64,000 nt of DNA from assembly GCA_016793325.1 (NCBI GenBank), contig JAEUKI010000017.1, positions 32,522-96,521 of the forward strand. Direction: 5' to 3'. Position numbers and translations under genes: made by a program. Positions 24,986 through 34,015 of this stretch are shown here, one piece after another. The notes beneath the pieces are model-generated. The model ran no database searches and had not been told where the DNA came from. It saw only the letters and a program-made list of their open reading frames with translations. Within the stretch, counting starts at the first letter, position 1. Each line of letters begins with the position of its first letter. The stretch comes from Myxococcales bacterium (GTDB lineage: Bacteria > Myxococcota_A > Polyangia > Polyangiales > Ga0077539).

Positions 24986-27900
24986 TTACGGAGTAGCGCC
25001 TTCTGCGCCCGCGACCCGCGCCGCGCCGACTCCCGCCGCCGCCGCGCGAACGGCCGGATCCGCGTCTTCTCGTGCGATTCGCGCCAACGCCTCTCGGACC
25101 GAGAGCGCCTCGGGTCCGTCCTGCGCGGCGAAGGCCCGAAGCGACTGCGCCGCGGCGATTCGCACGTACGCGAAGGGGTCGCTGCGCACGGCCTCGAGCA
25201 ACGCGGTCCGCGCTCGCTCGGTTCGCGCCCCCCGAAGCGCGCCCGCCGCCGCCGCACGAACAGGCCACGCGACCTCTTGATCGAGCCTCCCGGCGAGGGC
25301 GGCTTCGACTTCGGGGCGGGCTACGAACGGCCGCAGCGCCTCGATCGCGCGGCCCGCGACGGCTTCGTCGTCGTCCTGCGCGGCGCGGGCGAGGCCTTCG
25401 ATTCCCGCGGCGCCCGTCGACGCGAGCACCGCCACGGCCGCGCGTCGAACGGCCACCTGCGGGTGCGTCGCGTGCTGCGTGATCGCCGGCGCGAGCTCGG
25501 TCAACAAGCGCTCGAGCGCCGCGCGCGTCGCGGGGTTGCTCGACGAGCTCTCTTGCGAGACGAGCGGCAAGAGCGCGCCCGCTTGCGAAAACGCGTTGAG
25601 CGTGAGCTGCGCGCGCTCTTGGAGCCCGCCGAGCGCGTCGGTGGCCGACCGCGCGATGTGCGCCGACCAACGATGCAGCGCAGGCCCGCCGTCGAACGGA
25701 CGATCCACAGGGTCGAGCAGCGCGCGGAGCATCACGTCGCCGCTCCGCGCGAACATGGGATCGTCGAACGCGCGTCGGTCGATCACGTCCGAGTCGGGCG
25801 ACGCGAGCCTCGCGAGCGCGCGAGCCGCCACGCGTCGCAGCGAAATACCGCTCAAATCCGGGGCGAAGAGCGCGCGCGACAACACCTCTGCGCTCTCGTT
25901 GGCCGACGCAGCCTCGCTCGCGCCGAGGACCGCCGCGGCCGCCGCGCGGAGCTGCATGGGTCCTGCGGTCACCGCCGCGAGCATGGTCGAGCGCGTCTCG
26001 CGATCGGTCGCGGAGCCGAGCGCGTAGGCCGCTGCGGCGCGCACGCCGTCGCTCCTCCGCGGGTCCTCGACGATCGCCCGCAGGGTGCTCTTCACGCGCG
26101 CGTCGCGCACGTTCGCGAGGCCGAGCGAGGCCATCATCCGCACGCCGTCGCTGCTCGAAGGGCCCGTGGCGAGACGCACGAGGGTGTCCTGCGCGGGGCG
26201 CGTTCGAATGTGGGCGATGCCCCAGGTCGCGATCGTCGAGAGCACCGTGTCGCCCGCTTCGGTGAGCGCCACGAGCCTCGTGTACACGCGCGGGTCGCCG
26301 AGCGCTCCGGCCGCGAGCAGCGCGCTGTGACGGAGCGCCGCTTGGGTCTGGTGGTTCTCGGCGAGGGTGATGAGCGCGCTCGACGCGTTGGGGTTGCCCA
26401 AGAACCCCAGGATATCGAGCGCGATTTGCTGCTGCGATCCGTCGCTGTCGCCGAGCGCGTCGAGCAACGGAGCGAGCGCGCGGGCTCCCATGCGCGAGAG
26501 CTCGGCCCGCGCTTGTTCGACCTCGCGCGCTGTTCCCTGTCGAACGCGGTTGATGAGGGGACGCGCGGCGGCGTCGTAGTACGAGACCAGCAGCCGACGA
26601 AACACGCCGCGCGTCGGCTGCGCCGCGGACGCGTTTGCGAGGTCGCGCTCGAGCTCTTCACCCACGCCCGCCGCGGGGGCGATCTGCACGGCGCGACGGC
26701 CCGCGCGAAGGACGTACTCGTCGTCCGACGCCAAGACGATCACGCGACGGTAGAGCGCCACGGCGTCGCGCGCGGCGCCGCGGTGGCCGAGGTACAAATC
26801 CGCCAGCTCGAAATACGTGGGAAACAGCCGGTCGTTGAGCTCGATCGCCCGACGGAGCGACGCGATCGAGGCGTCCACGTCGCCGCGCGCTCGATACATC
26901 TCGGCGAGGCGGAGGTGCGCCGTCGCGTCTTGATCGTTGAGCTGCACGGCGCGCGTCGCGAACTCGAGCGCGTCCGCGTCTCGGTGCAACGCGAGGGCGT
27001 GCTGCGCCATGCGCTGATAGAAATCGCGCGCTCTTCGCGGCTCGGCGTCGCAGAGGCGCCGCAGGGTCTCGATCGCCGCGGCGAGGTTGCCGCGCTGTGA
27101 TTGCACGCGCTCGAGCGACTCGAGCGCCACCACGTCGCCGGGCTCGCTGCGAACGATCCTCGCGAGCACGCCCTCGGCCTCGGGCCACTGGCGCTGCTGA
27201 ATGAACACCTCGGCGAGGTCGCGACCGGCCTCGACGTCGGGCGGCGTTCGATTGAACAGCGCTTGCAGCCGCGTCGCTTCGACCGCGAGCCTGCCCATGA
27301 GCTGCCACAAACGAACGATGCTCTGGCGCGCGGCGCGGCGGATTCCACGGTCGTTGCGCGTGCGCTCGAGCACCTGACGCCACTGTTGAATCGCGGGCTC
27401 GAACTGTCGCATGCGCTCGAGCACCTCGGCCAGTCGCAGGCGCACTTCGACGTTCTCGGGCTGGCTCGCGACCGCCTGCTGAAACATCTCCGAAGCCTCG
27501 GCGAGCATCCCGTTGTCGAAGTACACGTTGCCGAGCGCGAGCGCGCCGCGGGCGCGATCGCGGGAGGTGTTCAAGATGCGCCGCCACGTGGCCATCGCGA
27601 GGTCGCGTTGATCGCGCTCCCAGTATTGCCGGCCGAGCGCCGCGAGCGCGACGGGCGACTGCGGATCGAGCCGCGCGACGAGCTCGGTCTCGCGCAGCGA
27701 GTCCTCCGAGCGCCCGAAGCGCGCGTACACTTCGGCGAGCCGCTCGTGGACGGTCGGGTCGTTTCCCGCGCGGCGAGAGCAGTCCGCGAGCATCGCGAAC
27801 GCCTCGTCGCGTCGGCCCGCGTTGATGAGCAGCTCCGCGAGCTCGATCACCCAGTCGGTCTCGCGCGGCGCGAGCTGAACGAGCCTGCGGTACGCGGCGA

Positions 27901-29146
27901 TCTCTTGATCGCGCATGCCCTGCCGACGATAGAGCTGCGCGATCGCGCGCTGCGCGTCGACGTCCGTGGGTCGCGAGGCGATCGCGCGCTGGTACGAGCG
28001 GATCGCGGACTGCGCGTTGCCCGCCTGATCGTGGAGCCTGCCGAGCAGCACCGCGCGCTCGTAGCTGTCGCGCCCGGCGGACTCGCGCTCGAGCTCTTGA
28101 ATCCATGGGCCCAACTGATTGAGCGCCACGAACGACTCGGTCATCGCGTCGTAGAGCTCGCGACGGACGCCCGCGTCCGCGCCGGCCACCGAGAGCGCGC
28201 GGCGATAGGTCGCGACGGCGCGCTCGTGTTGGTTGGCGCCCGCGTAGGCCTTTCCCAAATCGCGTAGCACCGGAGGGAGCACGCGATTGTCGCCCGCGAG
28301 CGAGCGCACGACGGACTCGTACTCTTCGATCGCCGCGGCGAACATCCGTCGATTGAGCAGCGCGTCCGCGAGCTCGCGCCGGCCCGTCAGGCTGTTGCGG
28401 TCGAGCGCCACGAGCCGCGTGTGATACCCGCGCGCGGCGGTCACGTCGTTGGCGGCGAGCGCGAGCTCCATGAGCTGCCGGAGCGCGTCGGCTTGCTGTC
28501 GCCGATCGGTCGTGCGCGAGAGCGCTCGTTCGCGCGCGGCGCGCTCGTCGGCCCCGCGGTCCATGCGGTGGTAGATGTCCGCGAGCGCGCGGGGCGGAGC
28601 CGCGTTGGTGGGCGCGGCGCGCTCTGCCGCGGTGTACTCGCGGATGGCGTCTTCGAAGCGCCCGGCCTCGCGATACAAGTGACCGAGCGCGAGGCGCGCG
28701 TTGAGGTCGTTGGCGTTTTGCTGGGCGCGGCGCTCGAAGTCGCGGACGAGGGCGTCGATGTTTCCGTCGCGCTCGCGGACCATGCGAAGCAGCACGACCA
28801 TGGGTCCGCCGTCCTCCGCAGCCCCGCGAAGGACGCTCTCGGTGAGCACTTGGATCATCCGCGCGCGGCGATCGTTGCTGACGGCGCTGTTCTGATTGGG
28901 CTCGTTGCCGTTGGGGTTCGGCTGCGGTCGCACACCCGGCCGTGTTCCGGGACGCGCCCCTGGGCGTGTTCCGGGACGAGCGCCGGGGCGTGTTCCAGGG
29001 CGTGTTCCGGGGCGGGCTCCGGGGCGGCGAGTCACGCCCCAATCGTCGATGGGCTGCGCGGTTGCGTCGCGCGGCGCAACCACGACGGCACCAAGAGTGA
29101 GCGCAGAGAGCAACACGAGGGGCCGCAGCCAGCGACGATGCTTCAC
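24986..29146 (-). CDS. Giant secreted TPR plus HEAT-repeat protein
   Basis: 1386 residues. A signal peptide (cleavage near ATAQP) is followed by a (RPGx)n tract at residues 41-74 and then a long solenoid of tetratricopeptide repeats to about residue 870 (recurring A..LY...G pattern). The last 500 residues are HEAT-like repeats (ALAPLLDALGDSDG, LIRL-type helices, repeated AAAALG). It is probably a periplasmic or surface protein-interaction platform. The GTG start lacks a clear ribosome site. On the same strand and upstream of the FHA genes (131 bases), it may belong to that signalling group. No catalytic domain seen. Confidence 0.8.
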   Translation of the reverse strand: MKHRRWLRPLVLLSALTLGAVVVAPRDATAQPIDDWGVTRRPGARPGTRPGTRPGARPGTRPGARPGTRPGVRPQPNPNGNEPNQNSAVSNDRRARMIQVLTESVLRGAAEDGGPMVVLLRMVRERDGNIDALVRDFERRAQQNANDLNARLALGHLYREAGRFEDAIREYTAAERAAPTNAAPPRALADIYHRMDRGADERAARERALSRTTDRRQQADALRQLMELALAANDVTAARGYHTRLVALDRNSLTGRRELADALLNRRMFAAAIEEYESVVRSLAGDNRVLPPVLRDLGKAYAGANQHERAVATYRRALSVAGADAGVRRELYDAMTESFVALNQLGPWIQELERESAGRDSYERAVLLGRLHDQAGNAQSAIRSYQRAIASRPTDVDAQRAIAQLYRRQGMRDQEIAAYRRLVQLAPRETDWVIELAELLINAGRRDEAFAMLADCSRRAGNDPTVHERLAEVYARFGRSEDSLRETELVARLDPQSPVALAALGRQYWERDQRDLAMATWRRILNTSRDRARGALALGNVYFDNGMLAEASEMFQQAVASQPENVEVRLRLAEVLERMRQFEPAIQQWRQVLERTRNDRGIRRAARQSIVRLWQLMGRLAVEATRLQALFNRTPPDVEAGRDLAEVFIQQRQWPEAEGVLARIVRSEPGDVVALESLERVQSQRGNLAAAIETLRRLCDAEPRRARDFYQRMAQHALALHRDADALEFATRAVQLNDQDATAHLRLAEMYRARGDVDASIASLRRAIELNDRLFPTYFELADLYLGHRGAARDAVALYRRVIVLASDDEYVLRAGRRAVQIAPAAGVGEELERDLANASAAQPTRGVFRRLLVSYYDAAARPLINRVRQGTAREVEQARAELSRMGARALAPLLDALGDSDGSQQQIALDILGFLGNPNASSALITLAENHQTQAALRHSALLAAGALGDPRVYTRLVALTEAGDTVLSTIATWGIAHIRTRPAQDTLVRLATGPSSSDGVRMMASLGLANVRDARVKSTLRAIVEDPRRSDGVRAAAAYALGSATDRETRSTMLAAVTAGPMQLRAAAAAVLGASEAASANESAEVLSRALFAPDLSGISLRRVAARALARLASPDSDVIDRRAFDDPMFARSGDVMLRALLDPVDRPFDGGPALHRWSAHIARSATDALGGLQERAQLTLNAFSQAGALLPLVSQESSSSNPATRAALERLLTELAPAITQHATHPQVAVRRAAVAVLASTGAAGIEGLARAAQDDDEAVAGRAIEALRPFVARPEVEAALAGRLDQEVAWPVRAAAAGALRGARTERARTALLEAVRSDPFAYVRIAAAQSLRAFAAQDGPEALSVREALARIAREDADPAVRAAAAGVGAARVAGAEGATP
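28925..29026 (-). repeat. RPG(A/T) tandem coding repeat
   Basis: Residues 41-74 of the TPR/HEAT protein are RPG followed by Ala, Thr or Val, eight times, encoded by 12-base units (CGTGTTCCGGGA-like on the plus strand). This gives a basic, extended linker directly behind the signal peptide. Copy number may vary between strains by slippage. Confidence 0.8.
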
Positions 29147-29479
29147 AGCGAGTGAGAGTATGCGCGAGCGGACGGGCTTGGTCGAATGGGCAGAACCGCA
29201 GCGCTATCGAACGCGCTGGAGGGGCCGATCGCGCCGCCCCGGTGGGATCCGACGCTCGTCGATCGGCCTTCGCGATGGACGACGCAGCCTCGTGCAGCGA
29301 CCGTCGTTCGTGCGTCGAGAGACACACGCGGCGCCGGCGGCCCGCTTCGTGCGTTGTTTTTCGCAGTCTGCACGGGCGCGAGCGCGTGATCGGTTCCCGA
29401 CGGGAGCGCATCGATGACGCGCAGTTGACCGACGTTGGTCGCCTTCGCGTGCGGACGCCCACCGACAGGAAAGCTCACC
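29147..29479. other. Divergent 333-base intergenic region
   Basis: No ORF with convincing codon bias. It separates the divergent TPR/HEAT gene and the small 11-mer-repeat gene. The only distinct element is the operator-like palindrome at 29426-29441 near its right end; the rest shows nothing I can name. Confidence 0.4.
29426..29441. promoter_or_regulatory. Operator-like palindrome shared with 6328-6343
   Basis: TGACCGACGTTGGTCG. Its reverse complement matches the acyltransferase/hydrolase operator TGACCAACGTCAGTCA at 14 of 16 positions. It lies 39-54 bases ahead of the ATG at 29480, where a repressor would block RNA polymerase. Confidence 0.5.
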
Positions 29480-29908
29480 ATGGACCCCAAGAACAGCATC
29501 AACGAGACGATCGACGCCGCGGCGACCAGGGCCAAAGACCTGGTCACCAAGGCCGAGGACAAGACAGCAGAGCTCGCTCACAGGGCCGGCGAAATGACCG
29601 CGGACCTCGCCCATCGTGCCGGAGCGATGACCGTCGAGATCGCGCAGCGAGCCAGCGCCGCGATGGAGAAGCTCGGGGACCGCGCCAACGAGGCCGCAAA
29701 CAGCGTCGGCGTCGAGGCGACCGCCCCCACGAACGACCCCGATCCGCCTGCGACCCCCGCCACGGACGCGCCACACGAGGCTCCAGTGACGACGAGCAAC
29801 GGAGTCAAGGAGAGCGCGTCGAAGCTCGCGCACGGAAAAGATGGGAGCCACAAGCCGCGCAACATCGAGCACAAGCGCCCCACACCGAAGCGCACACCGA
29901 AGCGCTGA
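29480..29908 (+). CDS. Amphipathic 11-mer-repeat protein (LEA/apolipoprotein/phasin-like)
   Basis: 142 residues. Residues 31-74 are four 11-residue repeats (ELAHRAGEMTA, DLAHRAGAMTV, EIAQRASAAME, KLGDRANEAAN), preceded by less regular copies. Eleven-residue periodicity gives an amphipathic helix like those of LEA group 3 proteins, apolipoproteins and lipid-droplet coat proteins. The tail is Pro/Thr-rich and ends strongly basic (KRTPKR), which could contact nucleic acid or phospholipid. AGGAAA seven bases ahead fixes the ATG. No signal peptide, so cytoplasmic. The shared operator suggests a lipid-linked role (inference). Confidence 0.6.
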   Translation: MDPKNSINETIDAAATRAKDLVTKAEDKTAELAHRAGEMTADLAHRAGAMTVEIAQRASAAMEKLGDRANEAANSVGVEATAPTNDPDPPATPATDAPHEAPVTTSNGVKESASKLAHGKDGSHKPRNIEHKRPTPKRTPKR

Positions 29909-29915
29909 GAGCCGT

Positions 29916-30617
29916 CTACGGCGCGGTCGTTGTCTTTCGATCCGCGACGATTCGCCCGTCGACTAGCTCGATCGTGCGATCGCAACGGGCGGCGAGGCGC
30001 GGGTCGTGGGTCACCATCAAAAACGCCACACGTTGCTCGACGTTGAACTCGCGCATGAGCGCGAACACTCCGTCCGCGGTCTTGGTGTCGAGGTTTCCCG
30101 TGGGTTCGTCGGCCAACACGAGCGGCGGCCCCATCACGAGCGCCCGCGCGATCGCGACGCGCTGCTGTTGTCCGCCGGACATCTGCGAGGGCAGCGAGCG
30201 GGCGAGCGACCGCAGCCCCACACGATCGAGCAACGCCAACGCGCGTTGCTCCATCGAGCGCGTGCGTCGGCCCTTCGCCGCGAGCATCGGCATCATCACG
30301 TTTTCGACCGCGGTGAGCCCCGACAACAAGTGATGAAACTGAAAGACGAAGCCCAAGGTCGTTCCGCGCAGGCCCGTGAGCGCCGCGTCGTCGAGCGTCG
30401 TCGTCTCGACGCCCGCGATGCACACGCTGCCCGAAGTCGGACGGTCGAGCAGCCCGAGGATGTTCAACAACGTGCTCTTGCCCGAGCCCGACGGCCCGAT
30501 GAGCGCGGCGAACTCGCCGACCTCGAGGCGAAAGTTCAACGCGCGCAGGACGTCGGTGACGATGGTCGTTCCGTAGGATTTGCTCACGTCGGTCAACAGC
30601 ACCACGGGCTCAACCAT
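29916..30617 (-). CDS. ABC transporter ATPase, LolD/MacB type
   Basis: 233 residues with Walker [10 protein letters not shown] (41-49), signature MSGGQQQR, Walker [13 protein letters not shown] and the H-loop [16 protein letters not shown] is typical of the LolD/MacB/FtsE group, which powers mechanotransmission rather than substrate passage through the membrane. Its ATG overlaps the end of the permease gene by eight bases. It is the last gene of the adaptor-permease-ATPase operon. Confidence 0.93.
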   Translation of the reverse strand: MVEPVVLLTDVSKSYGTTIVTDVLRALNFRLEVGEFAALIGPSGSGKSTLLNILGLLDRPTSGSVCIAGVETTTLDDAALTGLRGTTLGFVFQFHHLLSGLTAVENVMMPMLAAKGRRTRSMEQRALALLDRVGLRSLARSLPSQMSGGQQQRVAIARALVMGPPLVLADEPTGNLDTKTADGVFALMREFNVEQRVAFLMVTHDPRLAARCDRTIELVDGRIVADRKTTTAP

Positions 30618-31830
30618 TGCGAATCGCCTCCGCAGGATCGAGCCGCGCCGCGCTACGAGCAGGCAACGCCGCGGCGAGCACGCCGGTCGCGAGCGCGAGG
30701 AGCGACGAGCGCCCGATCAACGCCCAGCTGATCGCAAACGGAAACGTCGGCGTCCCGTCAGCGTTGCGCGCGACGCCCGCGAACACCGCGCCGAGCCCCG
30801 CGCCGAGCCCCGCGCCCACCAGCGAACCGACCACGCCGACGATCGCGCCTTGCAGCAAAAACACCGACACAATGGTGCTTCGTCGCGTCCCCATCGCGCG
30901 CAGGATCCCGATCTCGCGCCGCTTCTGCGCCACCGAGACGACGAGCACGCTCGCGATCCCCATCGCCACCGCGAGGATCACGAACACTTGAATGACCTCG
31001 CTCGAGCTGCTCTGGGATCGCAGCGCCACCAAGAGCTGGGCGTTGCTCTGCATCCAGCTGTCCGCGACCAGCCCCGTGCTCGATCGCACCGCAGCCGCGA
31101 TCGACTCGGCTTCGAACACCGACGCGACCCGAAGCTCGATGCTCGTCACCCCGCCGCTGAGGTCGAGCAACGACTGCGCGCTGCGCGTCGCGACCAGCAG
31201 CCAGCGTCGATTCACCTCGCGATTTCCAAGGTCGAATACGCCTTCGACCGTGTACATCTCCGACGACTCTCCCCCCGTCGAGAGCCGCAGCTTGTCGCCC
31301 ACGGACACGCCGAGGTCCGCCGCGAGCTCGCGGCCGATGACGCACCCGGTGCGCGACGGATCGTAGCCGCCCGACACCATTCGTCGACGAATCGGGTAGA
31401 TCGCTGCGAATCGAGCGGCCTCCGCGCCGATCAACAGCACCGCGCGCGTCGCGTTGGCGCGCGTCGCGATCGCGGGCCCCGCGACGACAGGCGAGACCGC
31501 GGTGACCCCAGGCATGTGAGACAGCCGCGCGAGCACGTGTTGCCAGCGATCGATCGATCGCGCGCGCTGCGCGGTGCGCTCGACGCGCGCGAGGACATCG
31601 GTCGCGGCGGTCGCGCGAAGCATCGGGCGGGCGAGCTCGTCCGCGGGACGAACGACGATGTGCGCCTGGGTTCCCAGCGTCTGCGCGACGAGGCTCGTCT
31701 GCAACCCGCCAATGAGCGCCGACAGAAACACCATCACGGCGACGCCCACCGCCGCGCCGAGCACGATGAGCGCCGACTGCGCGCGGCCTTCTCGCAAGAA
31801 CCGCAGCGCTAGAAACCACGAGATCGGCAT
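30610..31830 (-). CDS. FtsX-like ABC permease (MacB/LolC type)
   Basis: 406 residues. An N-terminal membrane helix ([23 protein letters not shown]) is followed by a roughly 220-residue periplasmic MacB-PCD domain and three C-terminal helices with the FtsX signature [26 protein letters not shown]. Topology is that of MacB and LolC/E subunits. The ATG at 31830 has GGAGGG at ideal spacing and overlaps the adaptor gene, which fixes the start. With its neighbours it forms a tripartite-type exporter of an unknown substrate (lipoprotein, lipid or peptide). Confidence 0.9.
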   Translation of the reverse strand: MPISWFLALRFLREGRAQSALIVLGAAVGVAVMVFLSALIGGLQTSLVAQTLGTQAHIVVRPADELARPMLRATAATDVLARVERTAQRARSIDRWQHVLARLSHMPGVTAVSPVVAGPAIATRANATRAVLLIGAEAARFAAIYPIRRRMVSGGYDPSRTGCVIGRELAADLGVSVGDKLRLSTGGESSEMYTVEGVFDLGNREVNRRWLLVATRSAQSLLDLSGGVTSIELRVASVFEAESIAAAVRSSTGLVADSWMQSNAQLLVALRSQSSSSEVIQVFVILAVAMGIASVLVVSVAQKRREIGILRAMGTRRSTIVSVFLLQGAIVGVVGSLVGAGLGAGLGAVFAGVARNADGTPTFPFAISWALIGRSSLLALATGVLAAALPARSAARLDPAEAIRNG

Positions 31831-33206
31831 GAGCCCTCCGCGCGCGGCCCGCAACGCGCGTCGCGCTCGCCCTGCGTACGATCGATCGAGCCGACTTTAT
31901 CCAGCTCGTTTGCCCGCTTGCCCTTCAGCTCGTCGTCGCTCGAAGCAGGCGCGGCGCGCGCGCGTTGGCCCTCGACGACCGCGGCGGTCACCGCGATCAC
32001 CGACGCGCCTTCGTCGATTCCGCTGACGATCTCGACCCGTCGTGCGCCACGCACGCCGAGGCGTACCGCGCGCCGCACCGCGCGACCGCTCGGGTCGAGC
32101 ACGAGCACCCACGGAGCGCTCGTCGCTGCGTCGCGCACGACGTTGGCGTCGATCGAGAGCGCGCGTGGCCTCCGGGCGACCTCGATCTCGACCGACACCG
32201 TCATCGAAGGCTTCAAGAACGCCGGCGGATCGAGAACCAACACCCGCGCCTCGACGACGCCACGAAGCGGGTCGATCGTCGGAGCGATGTAGTTCAGCGT
32301 CCCTGAAAACGGCTGCGTCGCGAAGGCCTCTGCGCTCGCGATCGCTCGCTGCCCCAGCCGAAGCTCCGCGAGCGAGCGCTCGTCGGGCGAGAGCCAGAGC
32401 TCTGTTGGACCGTCTCGCAGCAGCACGAGCAAGGCTCTTCCAGGGGCCACCACGTCGCCGGCCTCGACGTTGCGCCGACTGATCACGCCAGCGACCGGCG
32501 AGCGAACGCGCGTTTGATCGAGGCGCGCCTCTGCGAGGCGCAGCGCGGCCTCCGCCTGAACGCGACTGGCGACCGCGACGAGCGCGTCTCCTCCGCCTGT
32601 CACCGACGCAGCGGCGTTGTACTGCGCGACGTCGAGCTGGCTCCTCGCCACGTCGAGCGAGCGTTGCGCGGCCTCGAGCTCCGCTTCGCTGATCGCCCCC
32701 GAGCCCGCGAGCGTGCTCTGCCGGACCCACGTCGAGCGAGACGCGCGAAGGTTGCTCTCGGCTTGCGCGGCGTTGGCTCGCGCGACGCGCGCTGTGACGA
32801 CCCGAAGCTGCGCGACGCGCGCAGAGGCCACCAGCACGCCGGCCCGCGCTTGCGCGACCTGCGCAGACAGCTCGCCGTCTTCGAGCTCGACGAGGAGCTG
32901 CCCCGCGGTGACGCGATCCCCCTCGCGCGCGTGCAGCGTACGAACGACGCCGCCGAGCACTGTTCCCACGGACACTTCGCCGGCGCTGGCGACGCGGCCG
33001 CTCGCGACGATGCTCTGCACGAGCTCGACGCGACGCGCGCGCACGGTCGCGACGATCGGACCGAGCGCGCGACGAACGGTCCACCACCCAGCCCCAACGA
33101 TCGCGAGCGACGAGACCCCGACCACGATCAGCGCAGCGCGAAGCCTTCGTGGCGTGATTTTTCGCCGCCCGAGCGCGGCGGGAGTGTCCTGTACCGCGCT
33201 GACCAT
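31809..33206 (-). CDS. Periplasmic adaptor (MacA/HlyD-RND type)
   Basis: 465 residues. One N-terminal membrane helix ([19 protein letters not shown]) is followed by a split biotinyl-lipoyl domain ([17 protein letters not shown] ... [20 protein letters not shown]), a long alpha-helical hairpin between them (about 115-200), and the beta-barrel and membrane-proximal domains. It is the first gene of the exporter operon and would couple the permease to an outer-membrane channel not encoded here. The C-terminal 40 residues are charged and outside the family consensus. Confidence 0.9.
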   Translation of the reverse strand: MVSAVQDTPAALGRRKITPRRLRAALIVVGVSSLAIVGAGWWTVRRALGPIVATVRARRVELVQSIVASGRVASAGEVSVGTVLGGVVRTLHAREGDRVTAGQLLVELEDGELSAQVAQARAGVLVASARVAQLRVVTARVARANAAQAESNLRASRSTWVRQSTLAGSGAISEAELEAAQRSLDVARSQLDVAQYNAAASVTGGGDALVAVASRVQAEAALRLAEARLDQTRVRSPVAGVISRRNVEAGDVVAPGRALLVLLRDGPTELWLSPDERSLAELRLGQRAIASAEAFATQPFSGTLNYIAPTIDPLRGVVEARVLVLDPPAFLKPSMTVSVEIEVARRPRALSIDANVVRDAATSAPWVLVLDPSGRAVRRAVRLGVRGARRVEIVSGIDEGASVIAVTAAVVEGQRARAAPASSDDELKGKRANELDKVGSIDRTQGERDARCGPRAEGSCRSRGF

Positions 33207-33328
33207 CGACGCAGTATGGGCGTCGCCCCAGCGCTTTGCGAACGCATCGAAGACGTTTGCGTCGATTGCGACGCGGCGTCATCCAGCGCGCGGCGCTCGC
33301 CGGCCGCTCCCCCAGATGAGCGGCCCCG

Positions 33329-33880
33329 TCAACCGCCCCACGGAATGGACGACCACAACGGCGCCGCTTCGGTTCGCACTTCCATCGCGCGCGCACGGTC
33401 GCTCTCGGGCATCGCGCTGTGCGCGACCTCGGCCCACCAGCGCTGACGGCCCGCCCAGAGATCTTCGGCGAACGGCTGCCACCCCGCGTACGCGCTTCGA
33501 ACGCGCGCGAGCGCAGGGCCGCTCCACTGCGCGCGCTCTTCGAGCGGCATCCACCCCGCGGCGATCGCGAGCTCGCTCAGCCACACGATCCGCGCGACGT
33601 CGAACGCGTGGTTGATCTCGCCGTTGACGTACGCGGTCATCTTTCGACGAACCGCGTCTCCGTTGGCGCACGACCACCCGTCGGACAAAATCCGCGCGGC
33701 TTCGTCGGGAGGAAGCTGCGTCGGGTCCGCGTTGCCCATGTACGTTGCGATCACGCCCCAGTGAAACCGGGTGGCGGGATTCGAGAGCTCGCTCTTGCGA
33801 CGAGAGCTCACAGGCCAGAAGAACCACGCGACGAACGCGACGACGAGCAGCACGACGATAGCAAGTGCGATGGGCCACAT
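33329..33880 (-). CDS. Membrane-anchored DUF1266 protein
   Basis: 183 residues. An N-terminal helix (WPIALAIVVLLVVAFVAWFFW) is followed by a cytoplasmic or periplasmic domain matching DUF1266 in its key phrases: INHAFDVARIVWLSELAIAAGWM and YAGWQPFAEDLWAGRQRWW, the usual WD-R...AG and W..F....GR pattern. The function of the family is not established. The ATG was chosen because the longer frame only reads through the palindrome array upstream. Possibly controlled by that array. Confidence 0.7.
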   Translation of the reverse strand: MWPIALAIVVLLVVAFVAWFFWPVSSRRKSELSNPATRFHWGVIATYMGNADPTQLPPDEAARILSDGWSCANGDAVRRKMTAYVNGEINHAFDVARIVWLSELAIAAGWMPLEERAQWSGPALARVRSAYAGWQPFAEDLWAGRQRWWAEVAHSAMPESDRARAMEVRTEAAPLWSSIPWGG

Positions 33881-33936
33881 GCCCGAGAGAGTGCTGGCTC
33901 TCGCGCGAGCGTCGCAAGTTTGTGACCGTCGAGCGC

Positions 33937-34013
33937 GCCACTGGTGGCTGGCAGCACGCCACCGAGTGGCTGGCAGCGCGCCACTGGTGGCTGGCAGCAC
34001 GCCACTGAGTGGC
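33937..34013. repeat. Array of four GCCAC/GTGGC palindromes at 21-22 base period
   Basis: Four inverted repeats GCCAC-N2/3-GTGGC start at 33937, 33958, 33980 and 34001 (spacings 21, 22, 21), separated by the conserved linker TGGCAGCRC. The two alternating versions (TG and YGA spacers) make a 43-base higher-order unit. The array lies two bases beyond the kinase stop and 57 bases upstream of the DUF1266 start, so all sites face one side of the helix. It could be cooperative operator sites or a small repeat element. Confidence 0.75.
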
Positions 34014-34015
34014 TG

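Noticed and set aside
29186..29389. 67-codon plus-strand ORF in the divergent gap
   Set aside because: No ribosome site and third-position GC clearly below that of real genes here.
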